A stretch of 23,533 nucleotides of DNA from a virus: positions 1 through 23,533 of the IMG/VR virus record IMGVR_UViG_3300025301_000120, one strand, 5' to 3'. Below, piece by piece: positions 1 through 6,140 of the stretch; position 1 is the stretch's first letter; every line of letters begins with the position of its first letter. A program made the translations under genes and the position numbers. The notes beneath the pieces were generated by a model that had not been told where the DNA came from, made no database searches, and saw nothing but the letters and a program-made list of their open reading frames with translations.

Positions 1-513
1 CAATTAACTGCTTCTGATCTTTTAGCTGATATTAAGATTGAAGAGGCAATGACACGGGAAAGGAGCAGGGCTGCGGTAGAAACAAGTAATAGTAGACAAC
101 TTGAATCTGCCCTTGGGCAAATCAATCAATATATTGATATAGCCCCTAGTCTTGGAACTCATCAGCATCCTAGATTCGGTGAGATATCTAAAGAGTTCAC
201 CAAGCTAGTAGGTGAAGGATATGCTAGCAGTCCTCAAACCGAGCTTCTTGCACTTCGTACTGTATTTGGACCGATAGATCGTTTTAAGCGGCAATCTGGT
301 TCGGGTGCTGAACGCCGCAATAGTAGCCATAGCGAATTAAATAGTGGGGGCATACATCAGACTGGAATCCAAAATGACAATCTTCTTCGTACCTCTAGGG
401 GCGAAGCGATTCCACAACGATATATCGACCACTGGCGTTCCCGTGGTTATTCGGCAGAAGAGATGAAAAGAGAGGCTGAATATCTAAGTAAGGATCAGAT
501 TACAAGAAAATGA
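1..513 (+). CDS. Unrecognised phage protein, 5' end cut by window
   Basis: The frame is open from the first base of the window, so this is the C-terminal 170 residues of a longer protein. An internal ATG at 49 exists but there is no reason to prefer it. The visible part is hydrophilic, rich in Q, S, R and E, with no signal peptide or membrane segment. It ends in a charged helical stretch (YIDHWRSRGYSAEEMKREAEYL, last 30 residues). Its stop overlaps the next start as ATGA at 510-513, so the two genes are translationally coupled. Lying three genes upstream of the major capsid protein, it could be a scaffold-type, portal-associated or other head-assembly protein. This is inference from position only; I recognise no family. 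Confidence 0.75.
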   Translation, partial: QLTASDLLADIKIEEAMTRERSRAAVETSNSRQLESALGQINQYIDIAPSLGTHQHPRFGEISKEFTKLVGEGYASSPQTELLALRTVFGPIDRFKRQSGSGAERRNSSHSELNSGGIHQTGIQNDNLLRTSRGEAIPQRYIDHWRSRGYSAEEMKREAEYLSKDQITRK

Positions 514-1022
514 ATAGCCCAATAGTAGTCGTTCCGAAATATCATAGGCTAGGCGAGGGTTTTTCTAAGCAAGAAAAACTCAAGGCTCTTGAGCATAAAG
601 GGCGACAGACTAATCCTAAACGTGGCTATTTAAGTCCTGCTGGATGGATAACTGAACTTGCCGACTCAAGACACGCAATACTGCTTTGTAGTTGGTGTAG
701 ACAGAAGTTCAATCCTAGAAGGAATAAATATCGAAGGCGGTATGTACCTGATCCTACAGGAAAGACAAGTGGGTATATGGCTAATGGAGTATGTGATGGC
801 TGTAACGAGAGAACCGAACGGATGGGTGGCGGTACTATATTTGTAGCCGAGGAATACTGGTTGCAAGTTGGAATTGATCCAGCAGAAGCAAAGCGAAGAT
901 GGAAACAAAGATGGAAAATGGCACAGGAAGTTTCTCTCTTGCAGAAGATCATAGCGTCAAACCCAAGCAGGAAAGAACATAGTGGTTTTAAAATTAACGA
1001 TAATAGGAGAATAAGAATATGA
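510..1022 (+). CDS. Zinc-ribbon head-module protein
   Basis: 170 aa, beginning inside the preceding stop codon (ATGA) and ending in the same way on the next gene, so it is locked into a coupled operon. The sequence shows two CxxC knuckles, C60-S-W-C63 and C95-D-G-C98, separated by a basic stretch (RRNKYRRRY, about 71-78). This is the layout of a four-cysteine zinc ribbon. The N- and C-terminal regions are basic, and there is no membrane segment. A role in nucleic-acid or protein binding during head assembly or packaging is plausible from the zinc ribbon and location, but it is not established. The antisense and alternate-frame open stretches inside it have no start-site support. Confidence 0.8.
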   Translation: MNSPIVVVPKYHRLGEGFSKQEKLKALEHKGRQTNPKRGYLSPAGWITELADSRHAILLCSWCRQKFNPRRNKYRRRYVPDPTGKTSGYMANGVCDGCNERTERMGGGTIFVAEEYWLQVGIDPAEAKRRWKQRWKMAQEVSLLQKIIASNPSRKEHSGFKINDNRRIRI

Positions 1023-1750
1023 AAGTTTCAGGAACATTATATGGCGGGGCAGAAGTAATGCGCCGCTACCATATTGGGGCTACTTTTTCTAACCCAGGAA
1101 TTATAGCCATTGATGCAGGAAATGATCCTAATGGGGTTATTCCCTCTACTGCAACCGACTTTGCGGATTGCCTTGGCCTTGCCCTTACTTCGGGAACCTA
1201 TAGCGCAACCCCTTCGGCTGGTTCGCTAGGAACGGTCGAAGTATCAATTAGGCCAGATAACATTATCAACGCAACGATGTCTGGTAGTTCTACTGAGGGA
1301 ACTGCGCTTACGGTTATGACCAATACGGCTGCTGATACAAGTACGCCTGATGTGATTACTTCAACCGATGCACAGTCTAATTCGATGATCGGTGGAACCG
1401 TTTGGCGTAGACAGAGACATGGAAATATCGCTGGACTATCAGAGTGGCGTATTATCAGCGCACATTCAGCCAGTGCAACGGTAACTATCCCTGTTGATTT
1501 GGAATACGGAATTGCCGTTAATGACCAATTCTTGATGTGTCCTTGGACGATGATCCCTGGGGATGGAACGGACACTACTGATGGAAACGGTAATGTGCAA
1601 GCATCTGCTGCTTTCTATCAGGCTGATGCGTCAATCGCTTCTGGTACTGGTGGTCTATGTGCGGTTTATAACTTGATACTGCGTGATAGCAATAATAGTG
1701 AAGTTGAGTTTGTCTTGACAGACCATGCTCACGCATTTGCTACTACATAA
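1019..1750 (+). CDS. Putative capsid accessory (decoration-type) protein
   Basis: 243 aa. The start is set by an ATGA overlap with the preceding gene and an AGGAG motif about nine bases upstream. The protein is rich in S, T, G, A and V with few charged residues, giving many short beta strands, which is typical of small beta-sandwich virion proteins. It has no signal peptide. It sits immediately before the major capsid gene, where many tailed phages encode a decoration, cement or head-fibre protein. I do not recognise a specific family, so the decoration role is inferred from composition and synteny. A minor structural protein would fit equally well. Confidence 0.7.
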   Translation: MKVSGTLYGGAEVMRRYHIGATFSNPGIIAIDAGNDPNGVIPSTATDFADCLGLALTSGTYSATPSAGSLGTVEVSIRPDNIINATMSGSSTEGTALTVMTNTAADTSTPDVITSTDAQSNSMIGGTVWRRQRHGNIAGLSEWRIISAHSASATVTIPVDLEYGIAVNDQFLMCPWTMIPGDGTDTTDGNGNVQASAAFYQADASIASGTGGLCAVYNLILRDSNNSEVEFVLTDHAHAFATT

Positions 1751-1788
1751 TAAATAAGGGCAAGTATAACTGCCTATGAGGGTTGTAC

Positions 1789-1806
1789 ATAATTTATAGA
1801 AATTAT
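1789..1806 (+). promoter_or_regulatory. AT-rich hairpin ahead of capsid gene
   Basis: A perfect 7-bp inverted repeat, ATAATTT-atag-AAATTAT, lies just before the AGGAG Shine-Dalgarno of the major capsid gene in a 75-base gap (1751-1825). It is not followed by a T tract and is unlikely to be a terminator. It might shield the 5' end of a processed capsid mRNA. The stem is all A/T and weak, so chance is a real alternative. Confidence 0.25.
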
Positions 1807-1825
1807 GAAAATAGGAGATTAGATA

Positions 1826-2740
1826 ATGGCACTTAAATCAGAAAATTTTGCTGACGTACTTGATCCGAGATTCAAGCGTATATTTGATGATGAGTATACG
1901 CAAGTTCCAGATCGAGTCGGCACTTTCTACAACGTGATGCCTGGTAGACTACAAACCGAGCGTTTTAGTTCCGTTGGAACCTTGGGGGATATTCCACAGT
2001 TCACGGGTAATCTGAACTATGATGATGTATTTCAAGGATACGATGTGGCTATTACGCCGCTTGAGTTTGCGGCTGGTATCCAGATTGAGAGAAGGCTATT
2101 TGATGATGACCTTTTTAATGTCATAGATCAGAAGCCAAAGGCTTTGTCACAGGCACTTTTTCGCTTGAGACAATCCCATGCGGTTCGTCCGTTTACCAAT
2201 GCTTTCAGCCAGGATAGTTTCTTCTACAGCCATAGTGAAGGCGTTGCACTTTGTTCTAACTCGCACACGACAACCTCTAGCTCATCTACTGCTACTGGTT
2301 TTGATAACCTGGTAACAACCGGATTGTCTGCTGTAGCGTTAGCTTCAGCTAGAATCCAGATGGTTGGGTTCCGTGGCGATAGAGCAGAAGTAATTGGCGT
2401 AATGCCATCCATGCTACTGGTTCCACCTGATCTTTACGAAACTGCGTATGAGATCGTAGGTTCACAGGGCAAGGTGGATACTGCCAATAACAACGCAAAC
2501 GTGCATTATGGACAGTATAACGTAGAAGAGTGGGTATACCTCTCTGATAGCAATGATTGGTTTCTATGTGATGCCAACATGATGAAGAGTGGTCGTGGAT
2601 TGGTGTGGATGGATAGGAATAAGGGCGAGTTCTCATTTGTTGAGGACTTCGACACCTTTAACGGCAAATGGCGTGTGTATGCTCGTTGGGGTAATGCTTA
2701 CGTTGATTGGCGTTGGGTACTTGGCGCACAGGTAAGCTGA
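1826..2740 (+). CDS. Major capsid protein, HK97 fold
   Basis: 304 aa with a strong AGGAG site eight bases before the ATG. The pattern is that of an HK97-fold major head protein close to the Mu gpT-like group. The N-terminal arm (residues about 8-30) is charged. A middle region has an IERRLFDDD helix and a run of hydrophilic turns (SHTTTSSSSTAT, about 148-159). It is followed by MLLVPPDLYETAYEI (about 197-211), very typical of the axial domain, and an aromatic C-terminus with WRVYARWGNAYVDWRW. The length is normal for capsid proteins without a cleaved delta domain. It forms the icosahedral shell, and the neighbouring small genes are probably head accessories. A GC-rich hairpin follows the stop. 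Confidence 0.88.
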   Translation: MALKSENFADVLDPRFKRIFDDEYTQVPDRVGTFYNVMPGRLQTERFSSVGTLGDIPQFTGNLNYDDVFQGYDVAITPLEFAAGIQIERRLFDDDLFNVIDQKPKALSQALFRLRQSHAVRPFTNAFSQDSFFYSHSEGVALCSNSHTTTSSSSTATGFDNLVTTGLSAVALASARIQMVGFRGDRAEVIGVMPSMLLVPPDLYETAYEIVGSQGKVDTANNNANVHYGQYNVEEWVYLSDSNDWFLCDANMMKSGRGLVWMDRNKGEFSFVEDFDTFNGKWRVYARWGNAYVDWRWVLGAQVS

Positions 2741-2758
2741 TTCATGGAAGTGTTCATT

Positions 2759-2789
2759 GGGTGGGGGTAAGTACACTGTTCCCCCGCCC
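2759..2789 (+). terminator. GC-rich hairpin after capsid gene
   Basis: GGGTGGGGG (2759-2767) pairs with CCCCCGCCC (2781-2789) over nine base pairs with one G-U wobble and a 13-base loop. It begins 18 bases after the capsid stop codon. The downstream sequence (gatgctttatc) lacks a proper T tract. It is therefore either a weak or partial terminator that lowers expression of downstream genes relative to capsid, or a 3' stabiliser of the capsid mRNA. Confidence 0.5.
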
Positions 2790-2833
2790 GATGCTTTATC
2801 TGAGACAAGAATACTTGAGTGAAGGCGAAGAAT

Positions 2834-3085
2834 ATGAAAAAAGAATCATTTTTAGGTCGTCCTGTTAAACACCATTCACCAGCCAGGGATTATCCTCGCA
2901 GTACATCTAGGAATTATCCTATATGGAAACACCGTCCAGATAATTTAACACCCGAAGAACAAAGATTGTTAGAACGAAAAAGGCTGGAAATAGAGCGAGA
3001 AAGACTATTGCGTGAAAAAATAGAACAGGACAGGAAATATCGGGAAAGACTAGAGCAGCATAAGTTGGGAATGCAAGGCACTTAG
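2834..3085 (+). CDS. Small charged protein A with shared N-terminal block
   Basis: 83 aa from the ATG at 2834. An in-frame GTG at 2819 would add five residues, but GAAGGCGAAG just before 2834 makes a reasonable Shine-Dalgarno. Residues 1-21 (MKKESFLGRPVKHHSPARDY plus P) are repeated with few changes at the start of the next gene. Residues about 40-77 are a long highly charged helix (alternating E, R, K) that could be a single alpha-helix or coiled coil. There is no membrane segment. It lies directly downstream of the capsid gene, so a head accessory or internal head protein is plausible. No family is recognised. Confidence 0.7.
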   Translation: MKKESFLGRPVKHHSPARDYPRSTSRNYPIWKHRPDNLTPEEQRLLERKRLEIERERLLREKIEQDRKYRERLEQHKLGMQGT

Positions 3086-3149
3086 CGTGAAAAAAGAAAC
3101 ATTCTTAGGACGTACAGTTAAGCACCATTCACCCGCTAAAGATTATCCT
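2834..3149 (+). repeat. Duplicated 63-base coding block (2834-2896 and 3087-3149)
   Basis: The first 63 bases of the two tandem genes align without gaps, with 52 of 63 bases identical by hand count. Most differences are synonymous. Similarity stops abruptly after the shared DYP residues. The pattern is a partial tandem duplication, or fusion of a common N-terminal module to different tails, maintained by selection on the peptide. Confidence 0.85.
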
Positions 3150-3341
3150 CAAACTGAGGATAAGGTTGAATCCGCTTCTAAGGACAAAGAAGGGGAGCGT
3201 GAGCGAGATCGTCCTTTGACAAGAGAGGAAAGGCAAGAACTATTAGATCAGGGAATAATTCCAGGACAACGATCTTATTTCCGTTCTAAAAAACCATCTA
3301 AACAAGAGGACAAAAAAGACCCGTGGTGGAAGGTGTGGTAA
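3087..3341 (+). CDS. Small charged protein B, paralogue of A at its N-terminus
   Basis: 84 aa starting with GTG one base after the stop of the preceding gene; an AAGG lies about nine bases upstream. Residues 1-21 (MKKETFLGRTVKHHSPAKDY plus P) match protein A, with the GTG aligning exactly with A's ATG. This supports both start choices. The rest differs: a charged KEGERERDRPLTREERQELL stretch (about 35-53), then a lysine-rich tail ending KKDPWWKVW. The two genes thus share an N-terminal tag and have unrelated C-termini. Its function is unknown; position suggests a capsid-associated protein. Confidence 0.7.
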   Translation: MKKETFLGRTVKHHSPAKDYPQTEDKVESASKDKEGERERDRPLTREERQELLDQGIIPGQRSYFRSKKPSKQEDKKDPWWKVW

Positions 3342-3364
3342 TAATTATTTAAAGGAGAGGTGTT

Positions 3365-3439
3365 ATGCCTAAAAAGAAAAGTACAAAGAAAGTTAAACAA
3401 GTTAAGAAAGGTAAAAAGAAGAAATCTTCTAAATACTAA
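3365..3439 (+). CDS. 24-aa lysine-rich micro-protein
   Basis: ATG at 3365 and TAA at 3437-3439 encode 24 residues, of which 13 are lysine (K at 3,4,5,8,9,11,14,15,17-20,23), plus S, T, V and one C-terminal Y. One of the strongest Shine-Dalgarno sites in the window, AAAGGAGAGG, precedes it at ideal spacing, and it fills an otherwise empty gap between two genes. Such a polycationic peptide could neutralise DNA charge in the capsid, bind nucleic acid, or be a translation by-product. The ribosome binding site argues that it is really made. Confidence 0.65.
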   Translation: MPKKKSTKKVKQVKKGKKKKSSKY

Positions 3440-3450
3440 AGGGGGTAATG

Positions 3451-3654
3451 ATGGCAAGTCGTTATCAATCTAAAACTAAAGAGAGGTCTGTTGGGCCGTC
3501 AGGGTCACGCCCAAGCCCAGGCACAGGGTCGCAGACAGTATCAGACGTACCCGTTAAGACAGTCTCATGGCCTAGTCTTTCGCCTAAGTCTGGTAGTAAT
3601 ATGAACAAGGTTGGGTTTTCAAAAGTCAGGATACATCCTGCTGGTGATATTTAA
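3451..3654 (+). CDS. Small S/P/G-rich hypothetical protein
   Basis: 67 aa. Two adjacent in-frame ATGs occur at 3448 and 3451. GGGGGT at 3441-3446 is better spaced for the second. The protein is basic, low in complexity and rich in S, P, G and K, with no hydrophobic segment, and is predicted to be disordered until a short VGFSKVRIHPAG end. It is the last of four tiny genes between the capsid and beta-helix genes and begins 11 bases after the lysine-rich micro-protein stop. Its function is unknown. Confidence 0.55.
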   Translation: MASRYQSKTKERSVGPSGSRPSPGTGSQTVSDVPVKTVSWPSLSPKSGSNMNKVGFSKVRIHPAGDI

Positions 3655-3765
3655 CGTAGTTAAAGTGAATCATATATTTACTTTGATGAATAATTATGGG
3701 TAAGACTGAGTGCAAATCTCAGTAGCAACGGTATTAACCGATGTTCCTAGTATGAGGAAATAGCA
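3655..3765 (+). promoter_or_regulatory. Non-coding leader with three consecutive hairpins
   Basis: This 111-base gap is one of the longest non-coding stretches in the late region. It contains three inverted repeats in a row. The first is AAAGTGAAT/ATTTACTTT (3662-3670 with 3676-3684, one G-U). The second is ACTGAG/CTCAGT (3705-3710 with 3718-3723, 7-base loop). The third is CGGT/ACCG (3729-3732 with 3737-3740, 4-base loop). A GAGGAAA Shine-Dalgarno for the next gene follows. No T tract and no convincing promoter were seen. A structured mRNA leader, a processing site or a small regulatory RNA are possible; I match it to no known riboswitch. Confidence 0.4.
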
Positions 3766-4701
3766 ATGGGTTTAACAAATTTTCCGAATGGTATAACAAG
3801 TTTTGGCGTACCAGTTCTAGGTTCTGGACCAGTTTTTACGACAGGGGATACATACTTCGTAAATAGTGCTGGAACTTTTGCTAACGATAGCAACCCTGGA
3901 ACTTCTCCTACAAAGCCAATGGCAACTCTTGATGCTGCTATTGGTAGAACTACCGCTAATCAGGGCGATCATATTATTGTAATGCCTAACCATGCAGAAA
4001 CCATTACAGGTGCAAGCGGTATTACCTTTGATGTTGCTGGTGTCACGATTATCGGGCTTGGCGTATACAACCAACGTCCTCGTTTCTTGATGGATGGTGG
4101 TACAGCAGTTACGGCAGTTATTTCTGCGGCTGACGTTAGAATCAAAAACTTGGTTTTTGCGGCTGGTCATGCTGATATCGTTGCTTGCTTGGATCTTACT
4201 GCCAAAGGCACAGTCTTAGAAGAGATCGAGTTTGCCGACAATACTACTAATGAAAACTGGCTGACCCCTATTAAGGCAACTAGCACAACCAACAATGATT
4301 CTGACGGACTGAAGGTTATTGACTGTCGATGGACCTCACCTGATGCCGCTTGCGTAGAATTTATTGAGATAAATGCTGACTTAGATGACCTTATTGTATC
4401 TGGCAACGCTGTTCTTACCCCAGGGGCTACGGCAGGAAGAGTAATTCTGGTTGCAACGGGTAAAGATTTAAGACGATGCTTTGTTACATGGAATTATAAT
4501 GTATGTAAAAACACTTCGGGGGCTGTATTGATTACTAGTGATACCTCTGACAATGAAGGTGTTGTAGCACACAACCGTAGTGGTCATCTGGATACTGCCG
4601 GTGAAGCCCTAGCTACCCTTGTTGGTGTATATCAATTTGATAATCTTGGTAGCGGTGCTATTGCCGCATCAGGCTATGTACTGCCAGCAATAGATTCATA
4701 A
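3766..4701 (+). CDS. Right-handed beta-helix virion protein
   Basis: 311 aa with a GAGGAAA site upstream. The N-terminus LTNFPNGITSFGVPVLGSG is a short particle-attachment-like segment. It is followed by a pectate-lyase-like pattern: VNSAGTFANDSNPGTSPTKPMATLDAAI, then regularly spaced short beta coils (IIVMPNHAETI, GVTIIGLG, VRIKNLVFAAG, DGLKVIDCRW, DLIVSGNAVL) to about residue 285. No catalytic residues of a known polysaccharide lyase are evident. Similar proteins are often encoded near capsid genes of environmental phages and may be head fibres or spikes that bind surface glycans. The fold assignment is fairly secure; the exact location on the virion is inference. Confidence 0.7.
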   Translation: MGLTNFPNGITSFGVPVLGSGPVFTTGDTYFVNSAGTFANDSNPGTSPTKPMATLDAAIGRTTANQGDHIIVMPNHAETITGASGITFDVAGVTIIGLGVYNQRPRFLMDGGTAVTAVISAADVRIKNLVFAAGHADIVACLDLTAKGTVLEEIEFADNTTNENWLTPIKATSTTNNDSDGLKVIDCRWTSPDAACVEFIEINADLDDLIVSGNAVLTPGATAGRVILVATGKDLRRCFVTWNYNVCKNTSGAVLITSDTSDNEGVVAHNRSGHLDTAGEALATLVGVYQFDNLGSGAIAASGYVLPAIDS

Positions 4702-4727
4702 TGTCTGACTAACTAGAAAGGAAGTAT

Positions 4728-5576
4728 ATGAGTAGTACCGAAGCAGAAGTAATACTAAACAAAGTCAAAGCAACTAGAAATAGATTTGACAAAGAGAACG
4801 GAACAGTAACGCCTGCCTTTCGTTATTTACGAACAAACGAGAAGCAGTCTGCTGAAGAAGAGTTAGGTCGTATTGAAAGGCGATTAAGCGCACCTGAATG
4901 GGTACAAAGTGGAATGTCTGACGAGGGGCGAAGAACCCTCGCCAGGCGTTCCCATATGCTACAAAGACAGTTAAAGGATTATTCCCCGCCGACTGATTTA
5001 TCGGGGGAAACTAAGGATGCTCTGGAAACCCGTAGAAAGCATTTGGAAGAAAAAATAACGAACAAGATGCCTCCAAGGGAAGTCATGCGGCGTAATCCAC
5101 CAGGGGCAGTAGATTGGAATCGAAATTGGGAAGCTGCGAATAAAGATTATGTACTTGAGTGGAAGAATATAAAGCGAGTACAGAATCCTGATTCTGATGC
5201 TAGGGATCTAGCTAACATTGAAGTATTAAGGCCATCAATTATGCGTCCAGGTGAAACAACATTTATGGCAGACGCACAGATTCCTGGTCATTTTGCCTTT
5301 AGCAATGTGCCAGCAGAAAATTGGCAACGTACCTTTGGGGAAACTAAAGTAGATACGCCATTAAAGCAAGCCGAAAGAGTAGAGGCTGAAGAGGATGTAG
5401 TAGCTAAATTAATGGCAGAGATTAATGACCTCAAGAATCAAGTAGACAGGGCAACTGCAACGCAGCCTAAAAGAGTTTCGTCACCAGAGGCAAGAGAAAA
5501 AAGACTGGTTAATATCAAGAAGGCACAAGACGCACTAAAGGCTAAAAGAGAAGCGCAGAAACAACAAGATACATAA
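4728..5576 (+). CDS. Charged helical/coiled-coil phage protein
   Basis: 282 aa with GAAAGGAAG close to the ATG. It is very hydrophilic and largely helical. Segments at about 38-52, 68-86 and 96-112 are rich in E, R and K, and the C-terminal third (about 215-282) has heptad-like EEDVVAKLMAEINDLKNQVDRA followed by a lysine-rich tail. A middle domain (about 150-205) contains a conserved-looking SIMRPGETTFMADAQIPGHFAF segment, which may be a small folded domain. It lies between the beta-helix protein and the small membrane protein. The role is unknown; a structural or assembly protein is the simplest guess. Confidence 0.65.
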   Translation: MSSTEAEVILNKVKATRNRFDKENGTVTPAFRYLRTNEKQSAEEELGRIERRLSAPEWVQSGMSDEGRRTLARRSHMLQRQLKDYSPPTDLSGETKDALETRRKHLEEKITNKMPPREVMRRNPPGAVDWNRNWEAANKDYVLEWKNIKRVQNPDSDARDLANIEVLRPSIMRPGETTFMADAQIPGHFAFSNVPAENWQRTFGETKVDTPLKQAERVEAEEDVVAKLMAEINDLKNQVDRATATQPKRVSSPEAREKRLVNIKKAQDALKAKREAQKQQDT

Positions 5577-5587
5577 GGGGGTAGGCT

Positions 5588-5749
5588 ATGAAGGGATGGA
5601 AAACTTGGACTTCAGCAGGAATAGCAATGGTAGTAGCGTTGCTGGAATTTCTAGGCTATGGGAGTATCGTTGGCCCATTGTATGCTATAGCGGCTGCGTT
5701 TGGGGTAGTTGGGTTAGGCCATAAATTAGAGAAAGCGAGCAAGGATTAG
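5588..5749 (+). CDS. 53-aa two-helix membrane protein, holin-like
   Basis: ATG at 5588 with AAGGGGG six bases upstream; stop TAG at 5747-5749. After a short basic N-terminus (MKGWKTW), two hydrophobic stretches (about residues 9-25 and 28-44) are separated by a glycine/serine turn. The protein ends in a charged tail, HKLEKASKD. Size, topology and the MKGWKTW-type start resemble small phage holins. The following overlapping gene pair looks like a spanin system, which supports a lysis role. No endolysin is adjacent, and other small membrane roles remain possible. Confidence 0.55.
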   Translation: MKGWKTWTSAGIAMVVALLEFLGYGSIVGPLYAIAAAFGVVGLGHKLEKASKD

Positions 5750-5767
5750 GTAGAAGGACATTGCTAG

Positions 5768-5995
5768 ATGCTTGGATGGCTTGGTCCGGTTGCGACATTA
5801 TTTACTCGAATATGGGATGCCATTGCTAAATATAATACTAAAAGCGCAAAGCTAGACCGTGAAATCAAACGTATTGAACAACTTGCACTCAAGGCTCACC
5901 GTGAAGGTGACATTACTAATTTGCGTATTTTGCATATTCAGCTTAAACGGTTGCGCCGCCAATATGACGATGCCAATCGAGACAGTAGAAAGTGA
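5768..5995 (+). CDS. Short helical protein, candidate inner-membrane spanin
   Basis: 75 aa with AAGGA nine bases before the ATG. Residues 1-21 (MLGWLGPVATLFTRIWDAIA) are moderately hydrophobic but interrupted by R14, so a true membrane segment is uncertain. Residues 24-72 are a charged, coiled-coil-prone helix (REIKRIEQLALKAHREGD, LRILHIQLKRLRRQYDDA). A lipoprotein gene begins inside it in the +1 frame, the classical Rz/Rz1 arrangement. That context, with the upstream holin-like gene, suggests an i-spanin. The weak membrane anchor argues against it; a structural peptide is the alternative. Confidence 0.5.
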   Translation: MLGWLGPVATLFTRIWDAIAKYNTKSAKLDREIKRIEQLALKAHREGDITNLRILHIQLKRLRRQYDDANRDSRK

Positions 5996-6119
5996 GTGTG
6001 AAAGGCATATCGTGAGCAATAGCACGCTAGATACGGTTAGAGGAATAGTGCCAACGGCAAAGGTTGGTGATGTTCTGATAAGTGGTGCTTGCTATCAGGA
6101 TATGCTCTTGCGCCGCTAA
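5901..6119 (+). CDS. Small lipoprotein overlapping upstream gene, candidate o-spanin
   Basis: 72 aa from GTG at 5901, chosen because AAGG stands six bases upstream and because it yields a compact signal peptide. The signal peptide is MKV, a hydrophobic core TLLICVFCIFSL, and lipobox L-N-G-C with cysteine at residue 18. A longer in-frame opening from GTG 5859 would place basic residues before the same core. The first 95 bases overlap the preceding gene in another frame; the last 124 are unique. The mature chain is about 55 residues with two further cysteines and no large domain. Outer-membrane lipoproteins nested in a helical protein gene are the hallmark of Rz1-type spanins, which fuse membranes at lysis. 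Asn at lipobox position -2 is slightly unusual. Confidence 0.55.
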   Translation: MKVTLLICVFCIFSLNGCAANMTMPIETVESECERHIVSNSTLDTVRGIVPTAKVGDVLISGACYQDMLLRR

Positions 6120-6140
6120 TCTGGTATAGGGGGTTTATAA

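Noticed and set aside
626-952. Minus- and alternate-strand open frames over the zinc-ribbon gene
   Set aside because: They are nested in a gene with coupled starts and stops, and have no Shine-Dalgarno or recognisable features.
1715-1743. TTGACA as a promoter for the capsid gene
   Set aside because: It is a perfect -35 box but the 16-19 base spacing gives no acceptable -10, and the sequence lies in the preceding coding region.
5859-5900. Longer N-terminus for the overlapping lipoprotein (GTG 5859)
   Set aside because: It lacks a ribosome site and would add 14 hydrophilic residues before the signal peptide; GTG 5901 has AAGG and a normal signal peptide.
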